A DNA stretch of 64,000 bases from Cloacibacterium sp. TD35 (GTDB taxonomy: Bacteria; Bacteroidota; Bacteroidia; Flavobacteriales; Weeksellaceae): assembly GCF_028864635.1 (NCBI RefSeq), contig NZ_CP104850.1:688001-752000 (forward strand). Reading direction: 5' to 3'. A program made the position numbers and the translations under genes. A model generated the notes under the pieces. The model was given only the letters and a program-made list of their open reading frames with translations, searched no databases and was not told the DNA's origin. Numbering within the stretch: position 1 is the stretch's first letter; each line of letters starts with the position of its first letter. This document shows, piece by piece, positions 42,277-50,330 of the stretch.

Positions 42277-43344
42277 TTAAGGATAAATTACAGTAAAAAT
42301 ATAAGCTGCTAAGTTCACAAGTAAAACCACACCATAAAGAATGTTGGTTTTTCCTCGACTTAGTGAAAGCATGGTGATAAAAATAGATAATCCCAGCAAA
42401 ACCATCGATTTATAATCTAACCCTAAAACAAGGTCTAAATCAAAAATACTGCACACAACTGCAACTGCAGGAATGGTAAGTCCAATAGAAGCCAATGCGG
42501 AGCCTAAAGAAAGATTGAGGCTGGTCTGTAAATCATCTTTTCTGGCTGCTTTAATGGAAGCGATTCCTTCTGGTAATAAAATCACTGCTGCAATAATTAC
42601 TCCGACCAAAGATTGTGGCAATCCTGCGTTTCTAATGATGGTTTCTATAGGTGTAGATAGTTTTTTTGCCATTAATACTACTATTCCGAGACAGACCAAT
42701 AAGGTAATAAAGCTCAGAATACTTTCTTTCGCAGTAGGAACAGAAATGACTTCTTCTTTGTTATTGGGTAAGAAATAATTTCTGTGTCTCACGGTTTGAA
42801 CCAATAAAAAAGTGCTGTAAATGGTAAGGCAAGCTATAGAAACAAAAATCAATTGAGGTTGTGTATAAACAGGACCATTTGCACTGGTGGTAAAATTAGG
42901 AAGAATAAGTGTAAGAACTAAAATAGCAATCAAAGAAACGAGTAGGGAATTGGCAGAGGTTCTTGCAAAAAACTGTTCGTGAAATTTCACACTTCCTACC
43001 AATAAACTTAAACCTAAAACACCGTTTAAAATAAGCATTACCGCTGCGAAAACAGTATCTCTGGCGAGATGTGAGGTTTCTTTTCCTCCTGCTGCCATGA
43101 GCGAAATAATAAGTGCTACTTCTATAATTGTAATGGAAATCGCCAAGACAATAGTTCCAAAAGGTTCGCCAATTTTATGTGCGATGACTTCTGAATGGTG
43201 TACTGCAGAAAACACACTTAACATTAAAAAAACACCACAAAGCATTAAAATAACTGTACTGTCTGAATCGGGGGTTAAAAAATAAATGGCCCAAGCTAGG
43301 ATGGGAGCAATAACCGTCCAATGGAAAAGTTTTTTTAATTTCAT
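42277..43344 (-). CDS. Ca2+(Na+)/H+ antiporter, ChaA/CAX-like
   Basis: 355 residues with about 11 hydrophobic segments. Two alpha-repeat signatures of the cation/Ca2+ exchanger superfamily are visible: GEPFGTIVLAISITIIEVALIISLMAAG near 58-85 and VGVIIAAVILLPEGIASIKAARKDD near 247-271, each with the conserved acidic residue. ChaA-type proteins extrude Ca2+ or Na+ in exchange for protons at alkaline pH. Substrate is inferred. It is followed at 5 bp by the GNAT gene. Confidence 0.9.
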   Translation of the reverse strand: MKLKKLFHWTVIAPILAWAIYFLTPDSDSTVILMLCGVFLMLSVFSAVHHSEVIAHKIGEPFGTIVLAISITIIEVALIISLMAAGGKETSHLARDTVFAAVMLILNGVLGLSLLVGSVKFHEQFFARTSANSLLVSLIAILVLTLILPNFTTSANGPVYTQPQLIFVSIACLTIYSTFLLVQTVRHRNYFLPNNKEEVISVPTAKESILSFITLLVCLGIVVLMAKKLSTPIETIIRNAGLPQSLVGVIIAAVILLPEGIASIKAARKDDLQTSLNLSLGSALASIGLTIPAVAVVCSIFDLDLVLGLDYKSMVLLGLSIFITMLSLSRGKTNILYGVVLLVNLAAYIFTVIYP

Positions 43345-43361
43345 ACGTGTTTATATTTAAG

Positions 43362-43838
43362 TTATATTCCTTTTTTACCAGCTAAAATCATTTCTATCAA
43401 TTTTACCTTTCGGTTTTCTCTGGTTTCTGGTTTTTTGGCATCGGTAATCCATCTCATATATTCTTTCCGATGGGTGTAAGACATTTTTTGATACATTTCA
43501 AAAGCCTCTTTGTTCTTTTCGAAAACTTCTAAAACATCATCAGGAATTTCTACAATTCTTTCTTCTTGGTCTTGCCAGAGTTTCACCGTAACCTTATCAC
43601 CAAAAGTTTTCCCGAGTTGTTTTCTTACCTCTTGTGTTAATCCCAGTAGATGACAATCACTTTTCATTTTGGCAAGACTTCCTCTGTATTCTACTTTTTC
43701 GTCAAGCAAAGCTTTGATTTTTACCTGACCTTTTTTGCCAAATAATTCTTCTGTAGAGAAAGGAAAGTCTACAAAGGCAGCATTCATAGTGCCGTTTTGC
43801 TTAATTTCTGCTTCAAAAGTGATGTAATCCGTTGTCAT
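43362..43838 (-). CDS. DUF1905/YdeI (OmdA-like) protein
   Basis: 158 residues. The N-terminal ~95 residues form the DUF1905 barrel (TFEAEIKQNGTMNAAFVDFPFSTEELFGKKGQVKIKALLDE). The C-terminal part, PDDVLEVFEKNKEAFEMYQKMSYTHRKEYMRWITDAKKPETRENRKVKLIEMIL, is the YdeI/OmpD-associated helical domain. Some relatives protect from bacteriocin, but mechanism is not established. It lies 17 bp before the ChaA-type gene on the same strand, so the three minus genes 43838-41759 look like one operon. Confidence 0.86.
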   Translation of the reverse strand: MTTDYITFEAEIKQNGTMNAAFVDFPFSTEELFGKKGQVKIKALLDEKVEYRGSLAKMKSDCHLLGLTQEVRKQLGKTFGDKVTVKLWQDQEERIVEIPDDVLEVFEKNKEAFEMYQKMSYTHRKEYMRWITDAKKPETRENRKVKLIEMILAGKKGI

Positions 43839-43952
43839 TTATGTGAATTTTGAGGAAAAAAGAATGTTTAAAAATTATGATTTCCTAAAAATAAGAAAAT
43901 TTGAGTTTTTATAAAAGTTTTTTAAAAACTAAACGGAGTAAAAAGTAATAAA

Positions 43953-43979
43953 AAACCTCGAAGAAATTTCTCCGAGGTT
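43953..43979 (-). terminator. Intrinsic terminator after the S46 peptidase gene
   Basis: Minus strand AACCTCGGAG / TTCTTCGAGGTT-type stem (one mismatch) followed by a six-T run; lies 25 bp after the S46 stop. Confidence 0.82.
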
Positions 43980-44003
43980 AATGTTAGAAGCAACAAAGTT
44001 GCC

Positions 44004-46136
44004 TTATTTTCTGATAGTCATTTCGTTTAATAAATAACCAGCTCCGTGATATTTATCCATTACCCAAAGTAAAAATCTTACATCTAGGTTGATGGTTTTT
44101 TGCCATTGTTTTTCGAAAACGATATCTCCTGAAAGTGCTTCAGAGTTACCATCGAAAGCAAGACCAATTAATTCGCCATTTCCGTTTAAGATAGGAGAAC
44201 CAGAGTTTCCACCTGTAATATCATTATCTGATAAGAAGTTTACAGGCATGTAACCTTTTTTGTCTTTGTATGGACCGAAATCTTTTTTCTTGTATAGATC
44301 TAACAATCTTTGTGGTAAGTCAAACTCTGCGTCGCCTTTTTTGTATTTAGCCACCATACCTTTCATATCAGTATAGAAGTTATCTTTTACGCCATAATAT
44401 TGTCTGTCTTTTCTGATTGGTAACCTATCTACTTTACCGAAAGTTACTCTCATAGTAGAGTTAGCATCTGGATAGAATTCTTTTTCTGGCATAGATTTTC
44501 TAAGACCGTCAAAGTATAATCTTGTGTTTTTAGCAAATTGGTCATCAGCTTTTACATATTTGTCTCCAAACATCATAGCTTCTGCTACCATAATTCCTGA
44601 GAATTTGTAAAGCGGATCATTTTCTAAAACAGCTAAACTAGGATTTTCGATGAATTTAAGTAGAGATTCTTTGGTGCTGAAAATAGAAGCGTCTGCTTGG
44701 TTAGCTAATTCTGCTGGATTAGAATATTTCATCACCGGAAGTTGATAATCAAACGGTACTTTGTTCTTATAAAGAGAAAGTAAAGTTTGTAACATATCTT
44801 TTTCTACTACTGGGTGAAACCCGTCGTAAGAAGCTTCTACACCAGCAAGAAGTCTAGCTTTCATAGCGGTTTTACCTGCTTCGTTTTGCTCAATATAAGA
44901 TTTAAGAGCAGCGCCAATTCTGTAAGGAAGAACTGCATATTTAGCATTTCTTTGGAATTGAGTAGCGTAGTTTCTTTCTAAATTTCTATCAGCAATTAAT
45001 TTGTAATATGCTTCGATTTCTGAAAGGACATTGCCATAAGTAGCTTTGTTTTCTGCTAAGTTTGCCCATTCTTGGAATTTAGCTTCTACTTTTTGTTTGT
45101 CTGCAACTGTTCCGTTTTTGTTTACAGATTCTATGGTTCCAGCTCTGTTTTTCCAGTAGTTTGCTACAGAAGCGTATTGAGAAGCGTAATCTAATCTGAT
45201 TTGAGTGTCTTTGTCCATGTACTTCTTCATCACATCCATTGCAGATTTAGAAGCATCTACCCAACCGATATAATCTTTAGTCACCAATTGATTGATTCCA
45301 TAAGAAGTTAAATATCTGTTAGTTCTACCAGGGTAACCCATAATCATGGTGAAATCACCAGGTTTTACACCTTTCATAGAAACAGGAAGGTGATATTTAG
45401 GTTTTAATGGAACGTTGTTTAATGAATATTCTGCAGGATTTCCGTTATCATCACCATAAATTCTGAAAACAGAGAAGTCACCAGTATGTCTTGGCCATTC
45501 CCAGTTATCGGTATCACCACCAAATTTACCAATAGATTCTGTAGGAGTTCCTACCAATCTTACGTCTTTATAATCTTGATATACGAAATAGTAGAATTCG
45601 TTCCCGCTGAAGAAATCTCTTACTACAACAGTATATTTACCATTTTCTGAATTTTCTTTTTGGATGGCTTTGTATTCTGCATCGATTACTGCTTTTCTTT
45701 CGTCAGCAGACATTTGAGGATTAAGTTTCCCATTAATTCTAGCCGTTACATCATCCATTCTTACTAAAAATCTCACATAAAGATTTTTTGCAGGAAGCTC
45801 TTCTTTGTTGCTCATGGCGAAGAAACCATCTTTTAAATAATTTTTTTCTGGAGTAGAAAGTGTTGCAATTGCATCATAACCACAGTGGTGGTTTGTGAAA
45901 AGCAAACCTTCTTTAGAAACTACTTCTGCAGTACAACCACCATTAAACTGTACGATGGCGTCTTTTAGGCTAGAATTGTTTACAGAATAAATTTCTTCTG
46001 CAGTTAATCTAAGCCCTTGTTTTTGTAAGTCTTTTCCGTTTAATCTCTTTACGAGCATCATCAGCCACATTCCTTCGTCTGCACGCATTTGTGCAAAGCT
46101 CAATAGAAATGTGAATAGTAAAAATATTCTTTTCAT
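44004..46136 (-). CDS. S46-family dipeptidyl-peptidase, DPP7-like
   Basis: 710 residues with a signal peptide (MKRIFLLFTFLLSFAQMRA) cleaved before DEGMWL. S46 enzymes release N-terminal dipeptides in the periplasm and allow Bacteroidota to live on peptides. The chymotrypsin-like His is in LFTNHHCGYDAI near 84, the Asp lies near FGGDTDNWEWPRHTGDFSVFR, and the nucleophile is Ser645 in TGGNSGSPILNG. Eighteen residues after the Ser is Gly (LAFDGN). In P. gingivalis the corresponding residue 673 is Gly in DPP7 and Arg in DPP11, so DPP7-like preference for hydrophobic P1 residues is expected rather than Asp/Glu. Confidence 0.93.
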   Translation of the reverse strand: MKRIFLLFTFLLSFAQMRADEGMWLMMLVKRLNGKDLQKQGLRLTAEEIYSVNNSSLKDAIVQFNGGCTAEVVSKEGLLFTNHHCGYDAIATLSTPEKNYLKDGFFAMSNKEELPAKNLYVRFLVRMDDVTARINGKLNPQMSADERKAVIDAEYKAIQKENSENGKYTVVVRDFFSGNEFYYFVYQDYKDVRLVGTPTESIGKFGGDTDNWEWPRHTGDFSVFRIYGDDNGNPAEYSLNNVPLKPKYHLPVSMKGVKPGDFTMIMGYPGRTNRYLTSYGINQLVTKDYIGWVDASKSAMDVMKKYMDKDTQIRLDYASQYASVANYWKNRAGTIESVNKNGTVADKQKVEAKFQEWANLAENKATYGNVLSEIEAYYKLIADRNLERNYATQFQRNAKYAVLPYRIGAALKSYIEQNEAGKTAMKARLLAGVEASYDGFHPVVEKDMLQTLLSLYKNKVPFDYQLPVMKYSNPAELANQADASIFSTKESLLKFIENPSLAVLENDPLYKFSGIMVAEAMMFGDKYVKADDQFAKNTRLYFDGLRKSMPEKEFYPDANSTMRVTFGKVDRLPIRKDRQYYGVKDNFYTDMKGMVAKYKKGDAEFDLPQRLLDLYKKKDFGPYKDKKGYMPVNFLSDNDITGGNSGSPILNGNGELIGLAFDGNSEALSGDIVFEKQWQKTINLDVRFLLWVMDKYHGAGYLLNEMTIRK

Positions 46137-46344
46137 TGATTTAAAAAATTTTATGTGTAAATGTATGAATTAAAAGCGATTTTTGAAAATTGGTATCTGT
46201 TTTAGCCTTTCTGTTACAATTTAGAGATTATAAAATTCTAATTTTCTAACATTAGTATTTGTTTTAAAAAAAAAAATGAGGAAACCATAAAGTCAGTAGC
46301 TAAATATTGATACTGATAACGATCGATATTTAATAAATGATTTT

Positions 46345-46352
46345 TACATTTG
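46345..46352 (+). promoter_or_regulatory. Candidate -7 element for the SemiSWEET pair
   Basis: TACATTTG, 23 nt before the first SemiSWEET ATG. Confidence 0.42.
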
Positions 46353-46375
46353 TTATCAATTATTATCCAAATATT

Positions 46376-46639
46376 ATGAATTTTAACCCAGAAATTCTCG
46401 GCTTGATTGCAGGAACACTGTCTTGTATTACCTTCGTTCCGCAAATTTTTAAAACTTGGAAGTCTAAATCTGTAAAAGATATTTCTGTAATGTCTTTTTT
46501 AATTGTAGTAACCAGTACTTTAATTTGGTTGGTTTATGGCATTATAAAGCAATTACCTTCTGTAATTCTCACCAATGTAGTGGTCTGTATATCTGCGATT
46601 ATCATGCTTTTGCTCAAGTGGAAATATTCTGAAAAGTAA
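46376..46639 (+). CDS. SemiSWEET-type sugar transporter subunit 1
   Basis: 87 residues from the ATG at 46376 (MNFNPEILGLIAGTLSCITFVPQIFKTW); an upstream in-frame ATG at 46337 would place the -7 element inside the gene. One PQ-loop/MtN3 triple-helix bundle: FVPQ in helix 1, KSKSVKDISVMSF in the loop, then WLVYGIIKQLPSVILTNVV with the Trp-Asn pair used for sugar contact. SemiSWEETs work as dimers that carry sucrose or glucose. A second, similar gene follows 70 bp downstream. Confidence 0.9.
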   Translation: MNFNPEILGLIAGTLSCITFVPQIFKTWKSKSVKDISVMSFLIVVTSTLIWLVYGIIKQLPSVILTNVVVCISAIIMLLLKWKYSEK

Positions 46640-46709
46640 ATTCTATAAAAGATTCTTTAAACCTTGAAATGTTCTTTTGGAGAAAAGAAATTTTCTTTGA
46701 AAGAAAAAC

Positions 46710-46976
46710 ATGAATATCAATCCAGAAGTGTTTGGATTTATAGCTGGTGGAATTTCCTCTGCGCTTTTTATCCCTCAAATTGTTAAAATTTTCAAGGAAA
46801 AATCAGCCGAAGAAATCTCTTTGCTCACTTGTATTATAGGAATAATCAGCAGTGTGCTTTGGTTGTATTATGGTGTGGTAAAAGACAGCATTTCTATGAT
46901 GGCGACCAACAGTATTTCTATCGCCATCACCGTTTTTTTATTGATTTTAAAATGGAAATTCTCAAAATCTCTATGA
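46710..46976 (+). CDS. SemiSWEET-type sugar transporter subunit 2
   Basis: 88 residues: MNINPEVFGFIAGGISSALFIPQIVKIFKEKSAEEISLLTCIIGIISSVLWLYYG and DSISMMATNSISIAITV. It is a second three-helix PQ-loop unit, colinear with the gene before it (MNxNPE, G-IAG, PQI, KS--EIS, LWLYYG / LIWLVYG, TN). The PQ motif is IPQ and the Asn of TNSI is kept. Tandem copies suggest either two separate homodimers or one heterodimer. Confidence 0.9.
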   Translation: MNINPEVFGFIAGGISSALFIPQIVKIFKEKSAEEISLLTCIIGIISSVLWLYYGVVKDSISMMATNSISIAITVFLLILKWKFSKSL

Positions 46977-46991
46977 TAGGTGAATATATAT

Positions 46992-46999
46992 TACCTTTG
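46992..46999 (+). promoter_or_regulatory. Candidate -7 element for hflX
   Basis: TACCTTTG, 25 nt before the hflX ATG. Confidence 0.42.
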
Positions 47000-47024
47000 T
47001 AAAATAATGTAGTCAGTAAACCTT

Positions 47025-48236
47025 ATGCTCGAAAAAAAAGAACATCAATACGAAAAAGCCGTTTTAGTAGGCTTAATTACACAACATCAAGACGAAGAAA
47101 AACTTACAGAATACCTAGATGAGTTAGAATTTCTCGCCTATACTGCAGGTGCAACTGTAGAAAAACGCTTTACGCAGAAATTATCTCAACCAGATTCTAA
47201 AACCTTTGTAGGAAGCGGAAAAGCAGAAGAAATCAAAAATTTTGTAAAAGAAAACGAAATAGGAACCGTTATTTTTGATGACGAACTTTCGCCTTCTCAG
47301 CTCAAAAATTTAGAGCGTGAAATGGAAGTGAAAATCCTCGACAGAACCAATCTTATCCTCGATATTTTTGCACAAAGAGCCCAAACTTCTTATGCAAGAA
47401 CTCAAGTAGAACTCGCACAATACGAATATCTTTTGCCGAGATTAACCAGAATGTGGACGCACTTAGAGCGTCAGCGAGGTGGTATCGGAATGCGTGGTCC
47501 TGGTGAAACCGAAATTGAAACCGATAGACGTATCATTCGTGACCGAATTTCTTTGCTCAAAGAAAAATTGAAAACCATTGATAAACAAATGGCAACGCAG
47601 CGAAGCAATCGCGGAAAAGTAGTGAGAGTAGCTTTAGTAGGGTATACGAACGTAGGAAAATCTACACTCATGAATGCGCTTTCTAAATCAGAAGTTTTTG
47701 CAGAAAATAAACTCTTTGCAACGCTAGACACAACCGTTCGTAAAGTGGTGATTGGAAACTTACCGTTTTTGTTGACAGATACGGTTGGTTTCATCAGAAA
47801 ATTGCCTACGCAGTTAGTAGAATCTTTTAAATCTACGCTAGATGAGGTAAGAGAAGCAGATTTACTCATTCACGTGGTAGATATTTCTCACGAAAGTTTC
47901 GAAGACCACATCGATTCAGTGAACCAAATTCTCATGGAAATTAATGCGCATCAGAAACCTATGATTATGGTTTTCAATAAAATAGATGCTTTTGCTTATG
48001 AGAAAAAAGACGAAGATGATTTAACTCCAACTACCAAAAAGAATATTTCTTTGGAAGAATGGAAAAAAACTTGGATGGCAAAATCTAAATATCCTACGGT
48101 TTTCATTTCGGCTTTGACTAAAGAAAATTTCTCAGAAATGAAGAAGATGATTTATGATGAGGTTCACAAAATACATATTTCAAGATTCCCATATAATGAT
48201 TTCTTGTTTGAGTATTTTGAGGATGAAGAACGTTAA
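47025..48236 (+). CDS. hflX: Ribosome-associated GTPase HflX
   Basis: 403 residues. HflX binds the 50S subunit and splits stalled 70S ribosomes after stress. N-terminal domain with TFVGSGKAEEIKNFVKEN and DDELSPSQLKNLE; the HflX signature RIFAQRA-like ILDIFAQRAQTSYARTQVELAQYEYLLPRLTRMW; glycine-rich GGIGMRGPGETEIETDRR. G-domain: G1 GYTNVGKST at 206-214, G3 DTVGFI, G4 FNKID. It follows the SemiSWEET genes by 48 bp with its own candidate promoter and precedes the AlkD-like gene by 15 bp. Confidence 0.95.
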   Translation: MLEKKEHQYEKAVLVGLITQHQDEEKLTEYLDELEFLAYTAGATVEKRFTQKLSQPDSKTFVGSGKAEEIKNFVKENEIGTVIFDDELSPSQLKNLEREMEVKILDRTNLILDIFAQRAQTSYARTQVELAQYEYLLPRLTRMWTHLERQRGGIGMRGPGETEIETDRRIIRDRISLLKEKLKTIDKQMATQRSNRGKVVRVALVGYTNVGKSTLMNALSKSEVFAENKLFATLDTTVRKVVIGNLPFLLTDTVGFIRKLPTQLVESFKSTLDEVREADLLIHVVDISHESFEDHIDSVNQILMEINAHQKPMIMVFNKIDAFAYEKKDEDDLTPTTKKNISLEEWKKTWMAKSKYPTVFISALTKENFSEMKKMIYDEVHKIHISRFPYNDFLFEYFEDEER

Positions 48237-48251
48237 TTTGAAAATTTAAAA

Positions 48252-48968
48252 ATGACATTCCACAACCAAATCCTTGAAGCCTTACAATTTCTTTCCACAC
48301 CAGAAAAGAGAGATTTTTTGCCGTATTTTTTTAAAACGGGAAAAGGTCAATATGCAGAAGGTGACCAATTCATTGGTGTAGTGGTTCCAGATTCTAGAAA
48401 GTTGGTGAAGGAGTATTGGCAAAAAGCCACTTTAGAAGATGTTCAAGAAATTTTGAAATCAGAATTTCACGAGATGAGATTAGTGGCACTGTTGATTTTG
48501 GTAACTCAATTTGAGAAATCCAAAGACGAAAAAGAGAAGAAAACTCTAGTAGATTTTTATCTGAAAAATACAAAATATATCAACAATTGGGACTTGGTAG
48601 ATTTATCTTGTTATAAATTATTAGGAAGATATTGCTTTGAAAATCAGAAAGATGATATTTTGAAAAAGTTATCGAATTCTGAAAGCATGTGGGAAAAACG
48701 CATCGCAATTGTAGCTACGATGTATCATATTAAAAAAGGAAGTCATGATTTAACCATAGAATTGGCACTGAATAACTTGAATCATTCGCATGATTTGATG
48801 CACAAAGCAAACGGGTGGCTTCTAAGAGAAATAGGCAAAAAAGATGAAGAAAAATTATTGAATTTCTTGAAAACTCATTACCAGAATATGCCCAGAACTT
48901 CACTTCGCTATGCGATTGAAAAACTAGACGAAGATTTACGCCAAGACTTTTTAAAAGGAAGAATTTAA
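48252..48968 (+). CDS. AlkD-like DNA alkylation repair protein (HEAT-like repeats)
   Basis: 238 residues, mostly helical. MTFHNQILEALQFLSTPEKRDFLPYFFKTGKGQYAEGDQFIGVVVPDSRKLVKEYW is the start typical of the DNA_alkylation family, followed by helical pairs with WEKRIAIVATMYHIKKG and MHKANGWLLREIGKKDEEKLLNFLKTHYQNMPRTSLRYAIEKL. AlkD removes N3- and N7-alkylated bases without flipping them. The aromatic and Asp residues needed for activity (W in NNWDLVD, R in MPRTSLRYA) are present. It lies 15 bp after hflX, likely co-transcribed. Confidence 0.93.
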   Translation: MTFHNQILEALQFLSTPEKRDFLPYFFKTGKGQYAEGDQFIGVVVPDSRKLVKEYWQKATLEDVQEILKSEFHEMRLVALLILVTQFEKSKDEKEKKTLVDFYLKNTKYINNWDLVDLSCYKLLGRYCFENQKDDILKKLSNSESMWEKRIAIVATMYHIKKGSHDLTIELALNNLNHSHDLMHKANGWLLREIGKKDEEKLLNFLKTHYQNMPRTSLRYAIEKLDEDLRQDFLKGRI

Positions 48969-48971
48969 ACT

Positions 48972-49310
48972 TTGGAAGTTGCAAAAATCATAACGCACTA
49001 TTTTTTACACTTGATATTTCCAGTGTTTATAGCGCTTGTTTTCTATAGAGAAAATTGGAAAAAGGTCTATTTCATTATGTTAGCCACCATGTTGGTAGAT
49101 GTAGATCATCTTTTTGCTACGCCAATTTTCCAAGAGGGAAGAAGCAGCATCGGTTTTCATCCTTTGCATACTTATCCCATGATTTTTTTATACTTTTTAG
49201 GCGTTTTATTTCTGCGAGGAAATTACAAAATCATAGCAATAGGATTGCTATTTCATATGTTTACAGATTTTCAGGATTTTTATTTCTGGAGATGGTTAAT
49301 GAGATTATGA
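48972..49310 (+). CDS. DUF6122-like small membrane protein
   Basis: 112 residues with the only early start being a TTG at 48972. Three to four hydrophobic segments. Conserved-looking polar motifs are HYFLHLIFPVF, MLVDVDHLFATPIFQ, SIGFHPLHTYPMI and LLFHMFTDFQDFYFWR; the DVDH/HPLH/HMFTD His-Asp set resembles membrane metal-dependent hydrolases of the YdjM/LexA-regulated type. I believe it is the Bacteroidota DUF6122 family. It starts 3 bp after the AlkD-like gene and overlaps the convergent globin by 6 bp. Confidence 0.75.
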   Translation: MEVAKIITHYFLHLIFPVFIALVFYRENWKKVYFIMLATMLVDVDHLFATPIFQEGRSSIGFHPLHTYPMIFLYFLGVLFLRGNYKIIAIGLLFHMFTDFQDFYFWRWLMRL

Positions 49311-49691
49311 TTTTCTCAACTTGGTATCCATTTCCATTTTATAGGCCATTAAATTAGCAATATTTTCGGCTTTAGATTTTGCAGATTCTGCGATTTCGCC
49401 TGAGAATAATTGGTCTACAGTAGATTTCCAAAGGTTCAACCATGTTTCAAAATGGCGTTTTTCCATAGCCATTTTTTCGTTGATAGGGAAGTGAGCTCCC
49501 ATAGGGTTTCCGTCAAATTTTACATCAGCAAACAATAAGGCTTGCCAGAATAGATACATTTTTGGCAAATGCTTTTCCCAGTTTACCGGCACAATTTCTT
49601 CAAAGAAAAAACCGATTTCTGATTGTCTAACGCTGTCGTAAAAAGTATTGACGAGTAATTGTATGTCTTGAGTGTTGGTTATGTCTTTCAT
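49305..49691 (-). CDS. Truncated hemoglobin, group III-like
   Basis: 128 residues. The globin pattern is visible as VNTFYDSVRQSEIGFFFEEIVP.VNWEKHLPKMYLFWQALLFADVKFDGNPMGAHF and the proximal-His helix MEKRHFETWLNLWKSTVDQLF. The Trp in FWQALL and His in KRHFETWL fit group III (TrHbP). Such proteins bind O2, NO or sulfide and may help detoxify NO. A TAnnTTTG element ends exactly four bases before its ATG. It converges with the DUF6122-like gene (6-bp overlap). Confidence 0.88.
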   Translation of the reverse strand: MKDITNTQDIQLLVNTFYDSVRQSEIGFFFEEIVPVNWEKHLPKMYLFWQALLFADVKFDGNPMGAHFPINEKMAMEKRHFETWLNLWKSTVDQLFSGEIAESAKSKAENIANLMAYKMEMDTKLRKS

Positions 49692-49695
49692 TTCA

Positions 49696-49703
49696 CAAAA
49701 ATA
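49696..49703 (-). promoter_or_regulatory. -7 promoter element four bases before the truncated hemoglobin ATG
   Basis: Minus strand TATTTTTG, then TGAA, then ATG at 49691. Confidence 0.5.
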
Positions 49704-49746
49704 GGGCTTTATATCATGAAAAATTTATGATTTCAATCAATTAGTT

Positions 49747-49754
49747 TAATTTTG
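49747..49754 (+). promoter_or_regulatory. Candidate -7 element for the YkgJ-family gene
   Basis: TAATTTTG, 16 nt before the ATG at 49771. Confidence 0.45.
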
Positions 49755-49770
49755 CAGGATTAACGATAAG

Positions 49771-50259
49771 ATGGATTTAGAGTTTTATAAAAATCAAGCT
49801 TTACAGAAGCAAAAAGAATACAAAAAGTTTCTTGAAAATCTCAAAAAAAAACCGCCTAAAAATTTAGATTATGTGGTTCAAGAAGTGCATGATGAGGTTT
49901 TCGATGAGGTTGATTGTTTGTCTTGCGCCAATTGTTGCAAAACTACAGGTCCGCTTTATACTGAAAAAGACATCGAAAGAATTTCTAAACATCTTAGAAT
50001 GAAACCAGCAGATTTTGAAGCAAAATTTCTAAGAATAGACGAAGATAATGACAAAGTTCTGCAAAATTTACCTTGCTTTTTCCTTAATGAAGATAACGCG
50101 TGTTCTATCTACGAAATAAGACCAAAAGCATGCAGAGAATATCCTCATACTGATAGAAAGAAAATTTATCAAATTAACAGCCTCATGCTGAAAAACACGG
50201 TGATTTGTCCTGCTGCATTTACGTTTGTAGAAAAAATGATGAAAAACCTTACCAAATAA
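49771..50259 (+). CDS. YkgJ-family cysteine-cluster protein (putative zinc/iron-chelating domain)
   Basis: 162 residues. The Cys cluster reads VDCLSCANCCKTTGPLYTEKDIERI (CxxCxxCC), then LPCFFLNEDNACSIYEIRPKACREYPHTDR and TVICPAAF. This is the YkgJ/CxxCxxCC family, predicted to bind zinc or an Fe-S cluster. Its biochemical role is not established. It is divergent from the truncated globin and ends at a hairpin shared with gdhA. Confidence 0.9.
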   Translation: MDLEFYKNQALQKQKEYKKFLENLKKKPPKNLDYVVQEVHDEVFDEVDCLSCANCCKTTGPLYTEKDIERISKHLRMKPADFEAKFLRIDEDNDKVLQNLPCFFLNEDNACSIYEIRPKACREYPHTDRKKIYQINSLMLKNTVICPAAFTFVEKMMKNLTK

Positions 50260-50260
50260 A

Positions 50261-50287
50261 AAAGTCTCGAATATAATCCGAGACTTT
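50261..50287. terminator. Intrinsic terminator between the YkgJ-family gene and gdhA
   Basis: Stem AAAGTCTCG / CGAGACTTT with a 9-nt loop. The clean T-run is on the minus strand, so it chiefly serves gdhA; on the plus strand only three T follow. Confidence 0.78.
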
Positions 50288-50330
50288 CTACCGTTTTATG
50301 GGTCTTTATTTTGAAAAAATCATCAATTAT

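Noticed and set aside
46290-46335. Imperfect inverted repeat AAATATTGAT / ATCGATATTT upstream of the SemiSWEET pair
   Set aside because: Short, with a mismatch, in AT-rich sequence; no T-run and no second copy seen.
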